NCBI RefSeq assembly: GCF_021018805.1
Contig: NC_086258.1
Coordinates: forward strand, 5,247,081 to 5,311,080
Length of the DNA stretch: 64,000 nt
Source: Prinia subflava
Lineage: Eukaryota > Chordata > Aves > Passeriformes > Cisticolidae
Direction of reading: 5' to 3'
The notes beneath the pieces were generated by a model. It saw only the letters and a list, made by a program, of their open reading frames with translations, had not been told where the DNA came from and made no database searches. A program made the translations under genes and the position numbers. Positions 13,046 to 24,885 of the stretch are shown piece after piece. Each line of letters starts with the position of its first letter. Positions within the stretch are counted from its first letter, which is position 1.

Positions 13046-16000
13046 TCTGCAGAGGGAAGCCGGCTTTGCCCAGCCATGGCCGCATTAACCTCTAAGTGCA
13101 CTCTCTCTCCCCAGTCTATTATCGTCTCCTCCGTGCCTACAATAGCTCTTTGGTGCTGCATTGTGCTGCCGCCGCCTTTGGCTCCCAGCACAGCGTTTAC
13201 GGCCATTCATCAGTGTGAGAGCTGTGCTTAAATCGCTGGTGGGTCGGCTGGCCGAGCTCTGCTGGAGGAGCCTTGAACCACCTAGTGAAAGGTAGGATAT
13301 TAATATATATAAGCATAGGGACACATGATATTGCTTGGATTTCTACAAGAAATGCCACGCTTTCCTCTGCTGCCGCAGCAGCAGTTGTTCATTGATTGGT
13401 GAGGCTGTATCGGCCTCCCACCAGAACCCACCCCGGAGGAACCCAGCAGCATTTTCCATTTTACAGTTCATCAGTTTACTTCATATTCCCAGATTCTTTG
13501 TGTCCACAGAGGGCACTGCACGCCTCATTTCCAAAGTACTGTAACCCTTCTATAAGTTTGGGGGTTTTAACAGGCGGAAAAAATTGAGTACAAACCCACA
13601 GCTTCCATCACCTACACAACACAGCACAGCAAGAGCCAAAGGAAGCAAAGGACCTCAGTTTTCAGCTTTTAACTTTTGAGAGTGACAGTCTGCAGGACAC
13701 TTCTGGTATACAGACACTAGATGTGAAAATATGATCCAAAGTCTAAAAGGTCTGCAAGCCTTAAGCAGCCAAGTTGCTCATAAATTTTGCAATGAACATC
13801 ACCTTTGGGAACTCGCTATCACTGAATTCCCATAATGAACCTAGGTAATGGAAAAAGTGAGACAAGTATGTAGAAGACACCATATTAAAAAAATTCTTCT
13901 GCAAATACACCCGGATTACTTAACAAGAAAAAAATGCTTTTTAATCCCAAGGTCTGTGTACAGTATGCAACAAAGTTTTTTGTCTTAAAATTCGACACAT
14001 ACCAAAAAGTGACCACACATTAAAAAAATTACAAAATTACAGGGCAATAACACTGGGGTGAGGGAGTGGGAAAGTCCCGTCCCTCTCTGAGGAATGGCAC
14101 AATCTGGTTCTAGCTGGGATGCAGTCAGCAGCACAGACAGAAAAGACTGAGGAATTCTTGTCATGCCTCCATTACCCTGAGCTGCTGCCAGTCATCACAG
14201 CTACAAGTACAAAAGTTAAACTACTTTCTAACACATAGTGAATCAGATCCTTTAAGATGACATTTGGAAGTTTTTAATGCTCTCAAGCCACAGGAACAAA
14301 GCAGATTTTCTCAGCTGGGCCCAGTTCTTCAAAATCAGCTTCTATTAGCCTAAGGCTGTGGTTTCACAAGCAGCTGTGAACTAATCTGAAGCTTACTGCC
14401 ACTCTAAGTCATCTCACATCTCACACTTAAGCCCTGCACTTACCTTGCTCCCATGCTCCTCTGACAACCTCATTAACCCATCCAAAAAACTGCAGAGCTG
14501 TCTGCTGAGGTAACCAGTGGAGGCTACCCATGGATGGGGTCCAAAAAGTGTGGAAAGGGCATCTGAGCTGCCTGCAGCAACAGGCTGCCCTGCCACTCAT
14601 ACAGCTCCAAGTCACGATACACAAGGCAAAGCACCCAAAGTAGAACTTGAGATTTGTCCTCTGTGGTCACTCAATACTCACAAGGCCCCATTTAACAGCT
14701 GATGTTACCTGACACTGTTACAATTGTTCCCCTGCACTAGTATTAACATTAGTGGTATGTGCACATCAGGGATTCCCATTTTTCTTTGTTCATGCGGAGA
14801 TTTCATAAGAAAATAATAATTTGGGCAAGAAATTACATGCCTGGGGTGTAATTAAAGCAGAATCTCAGCAATGCTTCTTTGGCCTCTGTCCTCACTAAAG
14901 GAAACCTCAGAGGAATTCTGCCACCACAGTGATTCACACAACTCCTTGGGAACAGATAGAATTTTCTAATCATATTTAGGGAGAGGAAAAAAGCCATTTA
15001 TTTTACCAAGTGAGGAATTTTATTAGGTCAGAATAATAAACCTAGTAACAGCAGATGATTATAGCTAGAAGCAAGACAACTGCACTCCTACAGGGAATTT
15101 GCAGGGAAGTATTATTACTCTACCAACACCACCATGAAGCAAATCATTCACACATTAAAAAAAAGATGTAATAAATACTGTGAGTCCAGCATGAAAGGTG
15201 ACACAAAGGAACACGAGGAGCAAAAATTCCCTGTTTCCAGAAATCATGAACAAACACCTAGGCCACAATAAAACAGCTTTCCCAACCTCAGCTTCATTAG
15301 GAGACAGCTATTCCTCCAATTCCAGCTGTTTACATGATCCAGACCTGGGGTTTAAGGCAGAAAAAGCAGGAGGGCTGATCTGAATGCTGGCTCTCAGCCA
15401 GCACACCAGCCACTGGGGACAGAAGGTGCCTGTGGCAGCTGGCCTCAAAGCCCTGCACACCAAAATGGATAGTCATTAGATAGCCTGGGCAGAAGCTGAC
15501 AATAAAGAACTGTAATCTATCCAAATGGAGACAAAAGAGAGAGAAAAAAGAAAGAGACTGACATGTTTTGCTCAATTAAAGTATTTTCCTCAGTACTGCA
15601 AGCTGGCAGAGGGAGGTTCTGTGTAAGCCATAAAACTAAGGTATCTTGTGCCCTTTTCAGCCACATCACCATACCTGCTGAGTCTAAAACTCCAGTTTTC
15701 AGAGACACTTGCCTTATCCAAGCTGGTATACCTGGCAGAAATTCACTTTTGCCTTAAGATGGTTTCCAGAAGACTTCTGAGTAAATGCACAGCATTTTCT
15801 TGCAAACATGTGAGCCTCATCACCGACAACTTGCTAACATGTAAAAAATATGAAAGGGAGGCAGAAAAGAAAGGGGGGTAGAGGGAAGGGAGCTGTGCTG
15901 GGGGCAATGACCCTTCTCCTCCAGCTCAGGAAGAGCTGCCAGCAGTCTCTGGTTCCTTAGGTGACCCTGCAGGAATGAGCAGTGACTCATCTCCTTTAGG

Positions 16001-17290
16001 AGCCTCCTGGAAGCACCCCAAAGAGCCCTGCTGCCTACATGTGTGTGCCACCCAGAAATAACACCCAGCCCCCAGCTGGGATGGGCCACCATGACTCTAC
16101 CAATTACCTCTTATCTTTTCAAATTTTATTTCTGAAAGAGGAAAATGTTAAGTATGTCACTACTTCACACTTTTTAGAAAGTTGAAGTTAACCCTGCACA
16201 GTGCTTCTTGCACCATGACATAAAATCTTGGCCACTGCTGCTTAAATAATTAAATTGGTGACATTCAAGTACGTTCATATATTAAGGTGACACAGCATAG
16301 CTCAGGGAACACTACAAAGCAACTCATTACAGAAAGCCTGGCACGAGAAATGAGCTACCCAAGCTGATAGATTAGGCATCCACAGCCAGTGCCAAATACA
16401 AAAATACAGAGAGAGCTGGCCAGGGAGGGGGAGCACAGAGCCATTGCCCAGGACAGAGAGTTCCACCAAGGTCATATCATATTATATGAAGAGCAGGGAT
16501 TAACTAAGAGACAGGGCATCCTTAATACTCAGAAATTAGAAAATCAACTTCTTGCTGCACCAGACAGTAAAGCAGGAAAAGAGGTAGTGAGAAAAGATAA
16601 CCGTGCAGCAGCCCAGGCCCAGGCCTGCCCCCACACAGTTCTCCCCAGGCTAAACGATGTGGGTTTACATACCAAGCAGCTTTGCCTTTTCCCAGCAACT
16701 CATGATCTAAAAATTTCAGCAATTTCTCTTAAGAGCGGAATTCTCCCCTGCAAACCACTTTAGCTGCCAGAAGCTTCCCTGCAGCTCATGACTTGGGAGT
16801 TGGAAAAACTCAAGACATCTCTGCTGCCTTCCCAAACAGACATGAGTTATCACAGCTATGCTTCTCCACCCAAGACAAAGACTGGGCCATCATTAAACTG
16901 TGCTCATGTCCCACATTCACAGGGACAAATATAGCAGTAGGACATGAACAAGAACAAAGACTCATTTCCCATTTGCTACAAGTAGGGCTGTAGGAAAAAG
17001 CTCCCTCCCCCTCCTCCTCCTCCCAACACCATATCATGTTATGCTGTGTGCAACCAGGAGCCCAGGGCTGCAGCACTACCATTCTGTAGGGTTCTCAGAC
17101 AAAAGACCAAGTTCTTATTAGGGCTTTCATGTCTTTTATTAATGCTCACCAACCATTCAAGGGTTCTGCTCAATATTCAGCTAGATTAAAAACAAAAATT
17201 AAAAGAAACAGTAAGTATGCTGAAGTCTGGAGTTTTTTACTTGCTGTTATCTCAGTAATCTGAAAACTCCCTGAAAAGGGGTTTTAGTCA
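13046..17290 (-). other. SLC25A25: SLC25A25 intron, left part of the long 1a-1c interval
   Basis: No exon or repeat was recognised. At 13,296-13,308 the plus strand has ATATATATAAG, a TATA-like string just beyond the CpG island, without a recognisable gene downstream. Confidence 0.6.
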
Positions 17291-17565
17291 CCTGGAAGTT
17301 GACCTCTTCTCCAAGACAACCAGCAACTGGACAAGAGGAAATGGCCTCAAGCCACACCAGTGGGGGTTCAGGTTGGACATCAGGAAGCATTTTTTCACTG
17401 GAAGGATTGTAAGGCACTGGCACAGGCTGTCCAGGGAGGTCACCATCCCTGGAGGTGTTCTCAAAATGACTCAGTGCTACGGTTTAGTTAATATGGTGCT
17501 GTTGCGTCAAAGGTTGGACTCTATCTTGGAGATCTTTTCCAAGATTAACCATTCTAATAATCTGT
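17291..17565 (+). repeat. CR1 LINE fragment (3' end, plus orientation)
   Basis: Hallmarks of the CR1 3' region occur in order: GGACAAGAGGAAATGGCCTC, GGTTCAGGTTGGACATCAGG, TTTTTCACTGGAAGG, CCAGGGAGGTCACCATCCCT and a decayed AGGTTGGACTCTATCTTGGA end. The copy is diverged, lies in the SLC25A25 long intron and is antisense to the gene. It has no coding capacity. Confidence 0.85.
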
Positions 17566-19393
17566 GCACATGAGGACAAGGAGCTGTGTCCACTACTTAC
17601 CAAGAAACTGAGCCCTGGTCACTAAAAAATGCCCCACAGAACACACTGAAAGACTAAAGCACTGCTGCATATTCTACACAGGCACAATCAGCTGTTTTGG
17701 ATGAGTTTTGTTGTTTCATTCCACTCAGGCTGAGGAGTTCCTACAGGCAATCACCTCCCTGCAAAGCTCAGAAGAGACCCCATCCTGCAGGAAGTAATAC
17801 TGTGAGGCCACATCAGTGATATTCACAATGCCTTTCTACTTACACAATGCTGACATTTAAAATTTATATGCTCTAGTCAAAGTTGCACCTACATCTCTCA
17901 AAGGTCAGCCAGCAGCCCTTGGTCATTAGCACTGTGCAAATAGGACAAAGGTCTCTGCTAAATAAACCAGAGAACTACCAGGCTTCTCCAATTTTCTGCA
18001 AGACAGGACAAAAAAACAATCCTGGAAGAACAAACCACCCCTCAAGAGTTATATACCTAGTTCTGTATGTATGTAAAGCAACACTTGTCTAATCTGCCAT
18101 TGTTTGTTTGTACACAAGGGAAACATGCAAGAGCAAGTTTCTCCTGTGCATATTTGCATCTGAAACCTCCCTGTGAACATTGAGTGGACACACACTGCCC
18201 ATTACACACATTAATCACACTAAGGCAGGGCTGACCAGAGACTAACTGTGGGTAAAGACTTTCACCAGAACAGGCTGAGATTCCCTGGTCCCAGCACCCC
18301 TCTCCTGCTGTCCCTGCAGGACCTCTGTGTGCTGGCAGTGACAGCCTGGGGTGCCAGCCCATCTCCCTGACATTCCCTGTCCCAAAGCTCTCACTGTAGG
18401 GGCTGCTGGCCAAGGCTATTAATAACCAACACTGTGCCCAGAGGTTTCCTTGTGCCAAACCCAAGGCCTGTCTTCTCAAAGCCTTTTCTGCAGCTGTCAA
18501 GAACTCGTGTGATTAATTAGAGTTCATTTGCATCTTCAGCCTGAATCAGAGAAGGCAACAAACCCCAAGTTCATACCAACTAACCACCCATCACAGATTT
18601 GAAAGTTTTATCTACAATTAAATCACTGACCTACAGTTCTGCTCTTGCTCAAGTGCATGAGAACAGGGCCTCCATCAAACCACACATTGCATAATTCACA
18701 AAGAGCAAGAACAGGCCTCCACTGCCTACAGACCCAGCAAATATGATCTATTTTGCTTATTATTTTAATAAATATTATTCAGGAATGTGTGAATTTAATT
18801 TGCATGTTATTGAAAATGGTTTCACCTTGTATTAAACTGGTTTGGGGTATTCACAAAGAGTAATCCTTTGGGATTAGTAAGGAGATGGGTGGATGAGAAG
18901 TTGTTGGCAGCAGAAGGAAGGCTATCAACAGGAATATCAAACTGTAAGAGTATTTGTCTGATACAACCTTGTGTTGCTCAACCCTTCACCATGAATTACA
19001 AAAGCCCAGCTAAAAGCTCCACAAGTGCCCCAGCAGGATTCAGGACACATAAACGATGAAAATGTGATAGTGCATAAATGTATATAGGTTTGGAGATGTA
19101 TTGTGAGATCTAAATGACAGCTGGAGAGATATTCCAGTCCAATTACAGAACAGTATTAGAATTTTGCTCTTTTTATCATAAACTGACATCTGTAACACAA
19201 TAAAAACTCAGGTCCTCCAATTCCAGACGGCTATGAATGGAAAACAGGTGAAATCATCACACTGGAAAAGGCTCATTCTGCCCCTTCCAGCTGCTAAGAA
19301 TTGCAGTACATTGTGCATAGTATAAAACAGAGTATTCAAAAGTGCTGAAGAACAAAACAGTTACCGAAACAGAGCCTGAGAGGAAGAATTAAA

Positions 19394-19401
19394 TGACGTC
19401 A
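19394..19401. promoter_or_regulatory. Perfect palindromic CRE (TGACGTCA) in intron
   Basis: The 8-bp CREB/ATF consensus occurs in the context AAATGACGTCATGAC. It is one of two perfect copies noticed in this gene, the other being in the distal promoter. Whether it is bound is unknown. Confidence 0.5.
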
Positions 19402-20545
19402 TGACAGAAGATAAAGTATCGATCAGAAATAAGATTAAATTTTTTTACGATTGCAACTGCTACAGTAGAAAGAGTTTCTCAATCCATTCATGGAGTCACT
19501 TGCGAAAGAGCTAACTGATCTGTTATCCCAGAAAGTCATGGACACAGCTGGAAGAGTCCAGAGACACACTTAAAATGCAAAGTTGTTCAGGAGAAAGGCG
19601 TGACGCAGACAGAACACTGCAGAGTCCAGCTGCAGCAGCACGGCTTTGCTTCTTCAGTACATGGGAAAAGTGAAAAACAGACCTTGGGGGGGAGTTTGGA
19701 CAGACAGGACCTGGAGATCAAAGAGGAGATATGAGGCTAAGGAAGAAGGGATGAAAGCAGATTTCAGCAGCCTGGGAGCTGATACAGCTTTCCATGGGGA
19801 AGCTGATACCAAGGGAGCAATCACAGTCACATACATGAACTTAGGAGGGGAAAGTATCACAAGACCAAGGAGGACACCACTGTTACAGCAGAGGCAAAGA
19901 GGACATTTGGGACTGAAAAGAGACAAGGGTTATGTTTTCTCTGTTTCTTAAAGTGAACTAGTCCAGCAGAAGATGCTCAGCACCACTACAGAAGAGGCAG
20001 CTGCAGACAGAGTTCACTACTTCAGTCTGTCTCTAGGCAGCTGGGATTAATTCCACCAGTTCAAACTGTCTGGAACTTCAGCAGCAGAGATGAAGTTTTG
20101 GAATGGCACTCCAGTCCTGCAGTTAATCAGGATCAGTAGGAAAACAGTTACATTAGCAAACACACAAATATTACCATTACACATTCTTTCAGCAATAGGA
20201 CATCTGCAGATACAAAGTAGGAAACAGCTCTGTTTTAGCATATTTCCATTAAGTGCATATTTCAAGCTCTATAGGTCTATATAAAGTCAGAAAGCAACAG
20301 TAACAGGACATTGACCGTTCCAGAGGTAGAGGAAATTTAGCAGTAAAAGACTATCCCTTCACACAGGAGAACAAGAAAGGCTTTTAAAAAATTCTTCACA
20401 TGGTTATCATTTTACTGCCCAAACAGAGTGAAGTATGTGGATTGCTTCATGCTGACCAGTGCACACAAGCATTTTGTTACAAGGCTCACTGGTTTGGCAC
20501 ACTGCATTTGTCAATTGGTTTAAAGATAACAGCATGGGTTAAAAC

Positions 20546-20569
20546 AAAAAAAAAAAAAAAAAAAAAAAA
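20546..20569 (+). repeat. Poly-A run (24 A)
   Basis: Uninterrupted homopolymer. The sequence before it does not resemble a known retroposed gene or LINE tail, so it is treated as a simple repeat. Confidence 0.9.
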
Positions 20570-21340
20570 GCATCGGTTACATAAGCAAATTCCATCTCAA
20601 AGGACATCTGAGTACAAGCCCTTCTCTCCCCCACCACAGAAAGCCACCTCTAAAAGAGAAGGCAGCAATTTTCCAAGAATGCCACAAAGGGTTTTATCTC
20701 AGCAAGAACTCTCAGGCATTGAAGGAGCCAAAATATTGCTCATTTTCTTTTCAAGTTCAGCCCAAAAGTTATTGTTACCACAAGGACATTTAGCCTACTG
20801 ACGCAGGGAGATTAGCAGCTCCCAGCTAAGATTGGTGATAACCTCACTTTACAAGCCCAATGTTTTCTCCATCTGCTCCCAAACTTTAGAAGACAACTCC
20901 CATATCAAATGTACTGCTGCATGGAAGGAAAAATAAAGTGCACCAGAGGCACGGAGTAATTTACTAATCACAAGCAATCCATGTGATTTATGCCTAAATT
21001 GGTCTCCAAACACCATGCTCAATAAATCAGAAAGATTTTCTATCTTGACACTTAAGCACTTTCCTTGAGCGTGACCTCACATTAGTTAAGCATTGAGGTG
21101 CCATAATTAGCCGAGGATGGAGCAGAAAAAAGACTGACTTATTAATAGAACTGCCTTGGAAACAGGAAGTTTATCTGAGTTCTCTAAAAATTGCACGACA
21201 CGGAAGTTCGCTAGCCAGCTGAGGGCTGTTCCCACATTTTTAACTGGAACTTGAGAGTTTTGAACTTTGCGTCCTCACTCTCAATGGTTTTTACCCTGCT
21301 GAAGGGGATGCTCTGCCATACAAACCAATGCTTTGCAAAC

Positions 21341-21516
21341 TCCAGAACGGTTTGAGTTGGAAAGGACCTTAAGGAACACCCAGTTCAAAGCCCCTGCCAC
21401 AGGCAGAGACACCTTCCACTAAATCAAGTTGCTCAGTGTCCCTTCCAGACTGGCCTTGAACATTTCCAGGGATTGGGCAGCCAAGCCATGGATTCTCTGG
21501 GCACCTGTAGTCGTGC
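21341..21516 (-). repeat. CR1 LINE fragment (3' end, minus orientation)
   Basis: Read on the plus strand it shows the reverse complement of the CR1 tail: GAACGGTTTGAGTTGGAAAG, GACCTTAAGGAACACCCAGT, CCCCTGCCACAGGCAGAGAC and TGGCCTTGAACATTTCCAGG. The copy is truncated near CTCTGGGCACCTGTAG. It is sense with respect to SLC25A25 and intronic. Confidence 0.9.
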
Positions 21517-23675
21517 ATTTCTGTACCCGAGCAGGTGTTTCTATATAAGGAAGTTAAACTAGAATTTTCTATAGCCTGCTCGTTGCAATTGGCTCAGTAC
21601 CAGCACAGACACAGTGATAGGGCTTTGGAAGTGTGTCTTAAAGCCTAGTGTCAACCTCATTGGGCAAAGAGCCAAATAAGCCCACCTAGACCATCGAAGA
21701 GCCAGCACAAGAGGTGCACATGGCTTTTTGGGAATGCCTTAGCCAGTGTAACTGTGTTTGGTACACTGTGCTCGCCTTATCTCTTTTCATTTTGTAATGT
21801 TTGTTATTTTTTGCTGTTATTAAAACCTTTATTTTACAAAGAATATCCTGGGAAGCCGTCTCGCTATTTTATTAAGCTGGCTGGACCCTCGGAGGTATTG
21901 AGAGAAAACTCAATAGGCACCCTGTACCAGGGTGTCACCCTCCTCACACTATTGATGTGGAAGAGGAGTCAGAGGCAGGAAAGGGCTGAGGAACAATACT
22001 GACAGACAAGGGCTTCAGCAGAAAGACAGGATTGTTAAGCAGCATCCAGGCAGCACTTCCCTCCGGCAGCGAGCTCCAGTCCCCGCAGAACGGTTCCTCT
22101 GTGCCGCTCCCGCAGCGCCAAGCAAAGAAACTCTCTGCTGGGAAGTAAAAATGCAGTTTATTTTAAAGTGCTTCCTCCTGGGCTAGAGAATGTTAGCCTG
22201 GATTGAATTACATGCAAAGAGAAGGGAGTACAAAGGGAGGCAGGCATGCAGGCGTAAGCACAGAACATCCCGGGTCAGGAGGGAGTTTTGCCAGAGTCAA
22301 GGATTGCGCCCCACAGGTGGCAGCAGGTCAGTGTCACAGGGCATGCACAGGTGACTTGCAGTACAATCACGTTTACATACCCAAATGCACCCAGCAGAAA
22401 ACCTCCGTGGCACTCATGTTACTTTTAGAAACAGCATGACTAAACTGCTCACAAGATCACACTGCCAAGGAGTTCTTACATGTTACAGCAGCTAGGAAGA
22501 TGCCAACCAAAAAGAAATGTTAGAAGCTAAGATGCTGGAGATTCGAAGTTAGAAAGGAACCAGAAACTCTGGAAAGCACTGCCAAGTAAAGCTCTCAAAC
22601 TGGAGCACCATTCCCAGAACAGGGAGAGAATACCAGCTGTCACTTGAATTAAGTGTCTTTTCAGTGACTCTGAAATCATTCTTAAACTCTTCTTCCTTCC
22701 TGTAGGACTCAGGCACTCTGTGGTGGCACACTGGCTGCACCCATGTGTTTATCTCTATCTTCACATGACAGTCAGTTTTTTTATGGCCCTGCACATAAAA
22801 TACAAGCGACTAGGCAGGAAAAAACCGTGTAGCATTGAGGACAAGCCCATTAATCATAGATATGTACATTATACTAATTACAGTTAAATAGAGCAGCATC
22901 ATGTTGAACCTTGGAACCCTCAGTGTACAGCATCACACAGAGTGGTGTGAGTACAAAAGGCTCCCCATACTGAAAGAGAAAGCCAGAGCTGCATGTTCAG
23001 TATGTTCCACGTGTGAACTGTACAGTACAGCAGCCTCCCTACGTTCTAAGGTATTTCCAAACCCATAAAAGAAACGAGTCTGGCATAAGCCATCCTGGGC
23101 AAACACGAGTAGCAACACGCAGCCAGACCCATATAATGGAATGAAACCTGCACAACTACCCTGACTTCAGGAATCGCTTCCAAAGGACTTTCCACTAATG
23201 TAAGTCGGCATGCAAGTTGCCCTGTCCCGGGTCCTGCGGAAACACGATTTCCTTTATGGTTTTTCCTGCCCACTAAGGTTTTACGCTTATTAATTATAGG
23301 CAGTTAATACCGTACATGCCTACAGGTAGCAAGCAAGCTGATTCCTCCGGGTCTCGTGTGCAAGCCGGCAGGGTGGCTTTGAGGCAAGGCCCCTTGGGGA
23401 GCGGAGCGTCGCATCCCACAGCCCCGCTCTCGTTCGGGGACAGGACGCTAAAGAGGCGCAGATGCTGCCATGGTGCTCCCATGCGCAGGTGGCACCGCTG
23501 CCCCGGCGAGACACAGCTGGAAGGTCTCCAGAGTCCACGTCCTGCTCCCGAGACGAGTACGGAGAGGGCTCCGACGCGGATACGGGACGAGCGGAGCGGC
23601 CAAACCCTCCCTAAGCCCGGAACGCGGGACCGCTCAGCCCCGCCGGGCCAGACCCCACCGCCCGCCGCCGCTCAC
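21517..23675 (-). other. SLC25A25: SLC25A25 intron next to exon 1a
   Basis: Positions 21,540-21,900 contain TATATAAGG, a distal ATTAAA and a T-rich stretch, and may be an old LTR (see findings). The remainder up to about 23,330 is unremarkable, after which GC content climbs into the CpG island. Confidence 0.5.
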
Positions 23676-23975
23676 CCGCAGATCCAGCTCGGTGCGGTGC
23701 AGCCCGAGGCGGCCTAGTCCCACGGCCAGATCGTGGATGCAGAGCGCGCCGTCGCGATTCACGTCCAGCTTCTGGAACAGGGTGCGGAGACGCCGGTCCT
23801 GCTCGGAGGCCTCGCACAGCGACCGCCCGCTGGACCCCGCGCTCCCCCCACCGCCGCCGCCGCCGCTGCTGCTGCTGCTGCTGCCGCTCTCCACCGCAGA
23901 TCCATGCGGGGCCCCGCACGGGCAGAGAACGCCGCTCACCACCGGAGAGGCAAGAGAGCGCCGCGCCCCCGGCAT
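23676..23975 (-). CDS. SLC25A25: SLC25A25 alternative first coding exon 1a (distal, extra EF-hand)
   Basis: The exon encodes 100 residues from the ATG at 23975 (MPGARRSLASPVVSGVLCPC...) to HRTELDLR, followed by donor CGG|GTGAGC. It ends in phase 0 and joins exon 2. Residues 31-50 are a Ser/Gly tract encoded by AGC and GGC repeats. Residues 61-97 (RRLRTLFQKLDVNRDGALCI, then HDLAVGLGRLGLHRTEL) form an EF-hand with loop D-V-N-R-D-G. A human isoform has the same domain (LFQTLDVNRDGGLCVNDLAV, from memory). An in-frame TGA at 24003-24005 confirms this start. The human start, MVSSVLC, corresponds here to VVSGVLC, so this gene starts ten residues earlier. Confidence 0.93.
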
Positions 23976-24885
23976 GACCGCGCCGGCACCACCGACCACC
24001 CCTCACGCTCGCGGCACCGGCAAATGGCGCCGCTTCCGCCTTCGCGCCACGCGCCGTCGCTACCACGTGACGCCCCGCCCCGGCCAATCACAGCGGGCGA
24101 CACGCCCTGAGCCACGCCCCGCGGCTTCACATAGAGTGGCGGATCGTGACGTCACAGGAGACGCCCTCGCCTCCACCAATGGGAAGGAAGCGCCGCGGTG
24201 TTTCCGAGCGTTGCACAGGGAGGGGGTGCAGGCGCGCGGGCCGAACCGCAATTGGCTGAACCCCCTGGGGAGGCGGCGATAACGCGAACGTCTCCAATCA
24301 GAGCCAGAGCCGGGAGCCAGTTTGAGCTTGACGGACGTCCCGCGCATCCGGTATGTGGGAAAGCAGCGCGCGCTCTGGATTGATGGACAGGAGGAGCACC
24401 CAATGGGACTAGAGCGAGGAAATTCACGGGCGGGCCCAACCCCTCACCGGCCCCACGCAGGCCCAGTGCCTTGAGACCAGCGGCGGGGCGGAGCCGCCTT
24501 TGGCTGCCTGATGGACAGGGCGCTTGACCAGTAATAATGCGACACTGCAGGCGGAAGGCGGGAAATGTGCTTGACGGGCAGGCGGGCGGGCCAATCAGGC
24601 GCGGCAGGAAGAGGGGCCGATTCTGGAAGCCATTACGCCAGTGCCGCAGGGCGGGGGCCGTTGCGCGGGGCTGCCGGGCGGGCGCCGTACGCAATTTGCG
24701 TATCGTTGGCGGTGCCAAAGGGGGAGCGGGGGGGACCGACCCCTCCGGGCCCTGAGGGCCCTCGGGGCCCCCCTTTGTCCCCGGCCCCGGGGGTGGGGGG
24801 GCCCTGCCGCCCCTCGGCCCTGCCCGGCGTCCCCCAGGCCCCCCAGGTGTGACCCCGTGCCCCGTCCCCGCTGCCCCCCGTGGCC
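23976..24885. promoter_or_regulatory. Bidirectional CpG-island promoter of SLC25A25 (1a) and NAIF1
   Basis: Only 910 bp separate the two divergent start codons, and the whole interval is CpG-rich. CCAAT boxes lie at 24084-24088, 24176-24180, 24294-24298, 24400-24404 and 24591-24595 on plus, and at 24251-24255 as ATTGG. A CACGTG E-box is at 24064-24069, GC boxes at about 24071-24081, and a perfect CRE at 24147-24154. A YY1-like AAATGGCGC at 24022-24030, 50 nt upstream of the SLC25A25 start, probably marks its transcription start. No TATA box is near either start codon. NAIF1 probably initiates within 24,600-24,880. Start sites are inferred. Confidence 0.8.
24147..24154. promoter_or_regulatory. 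Perfect CRE (TGACGTCA)
   Basis: Full palindromic CREB/ATF site within GTGACGTCACAG, about 170 bp upstream of the SLC25A25 exon 1a start codon. Its position in a CpG island near a start site is typical of functional CREs. Activity is not shown. Confidence 0.6.

Larger units (their letters stand above)
17566..21340 (-). other. SLC25A25: SLC25A25 long intron, middle part
   Basis: It holds a perfect CRE at 19394-19401 and a 24-A run at 20546-20569. A very AT-rich stretch at 18,740-18,830 looks homeobox- or octamer-like. No exon was recognised. Confidence 0.6.

Noticed and set aside
12697..13206. 169-codon minus-strand open frame upstream of SLC25A25 exon 1c
   Set aside because: It is Arg/Ala/Ser-rich CpG-island sequence with no donor in phase to exon 2 and no family match. 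Exon 1c itself matches a known isoform N terminus.
20546..20569. Poly-A run as the tail of a processed pseudogene or SINE
   Set aside because: The 150 bp before it contain no gene-like or SINE-like body, and no target-site duplication was evident.
23470..24282. 270-codon plus-strand open frame over SLC25A25 exon 1a and the shared promoter
   Set aside because: It lies in a CpG island where stop codons are rare and is Arg/Pro-rich with no domain. The minus-strand frame has the EF-hand and splice donor.
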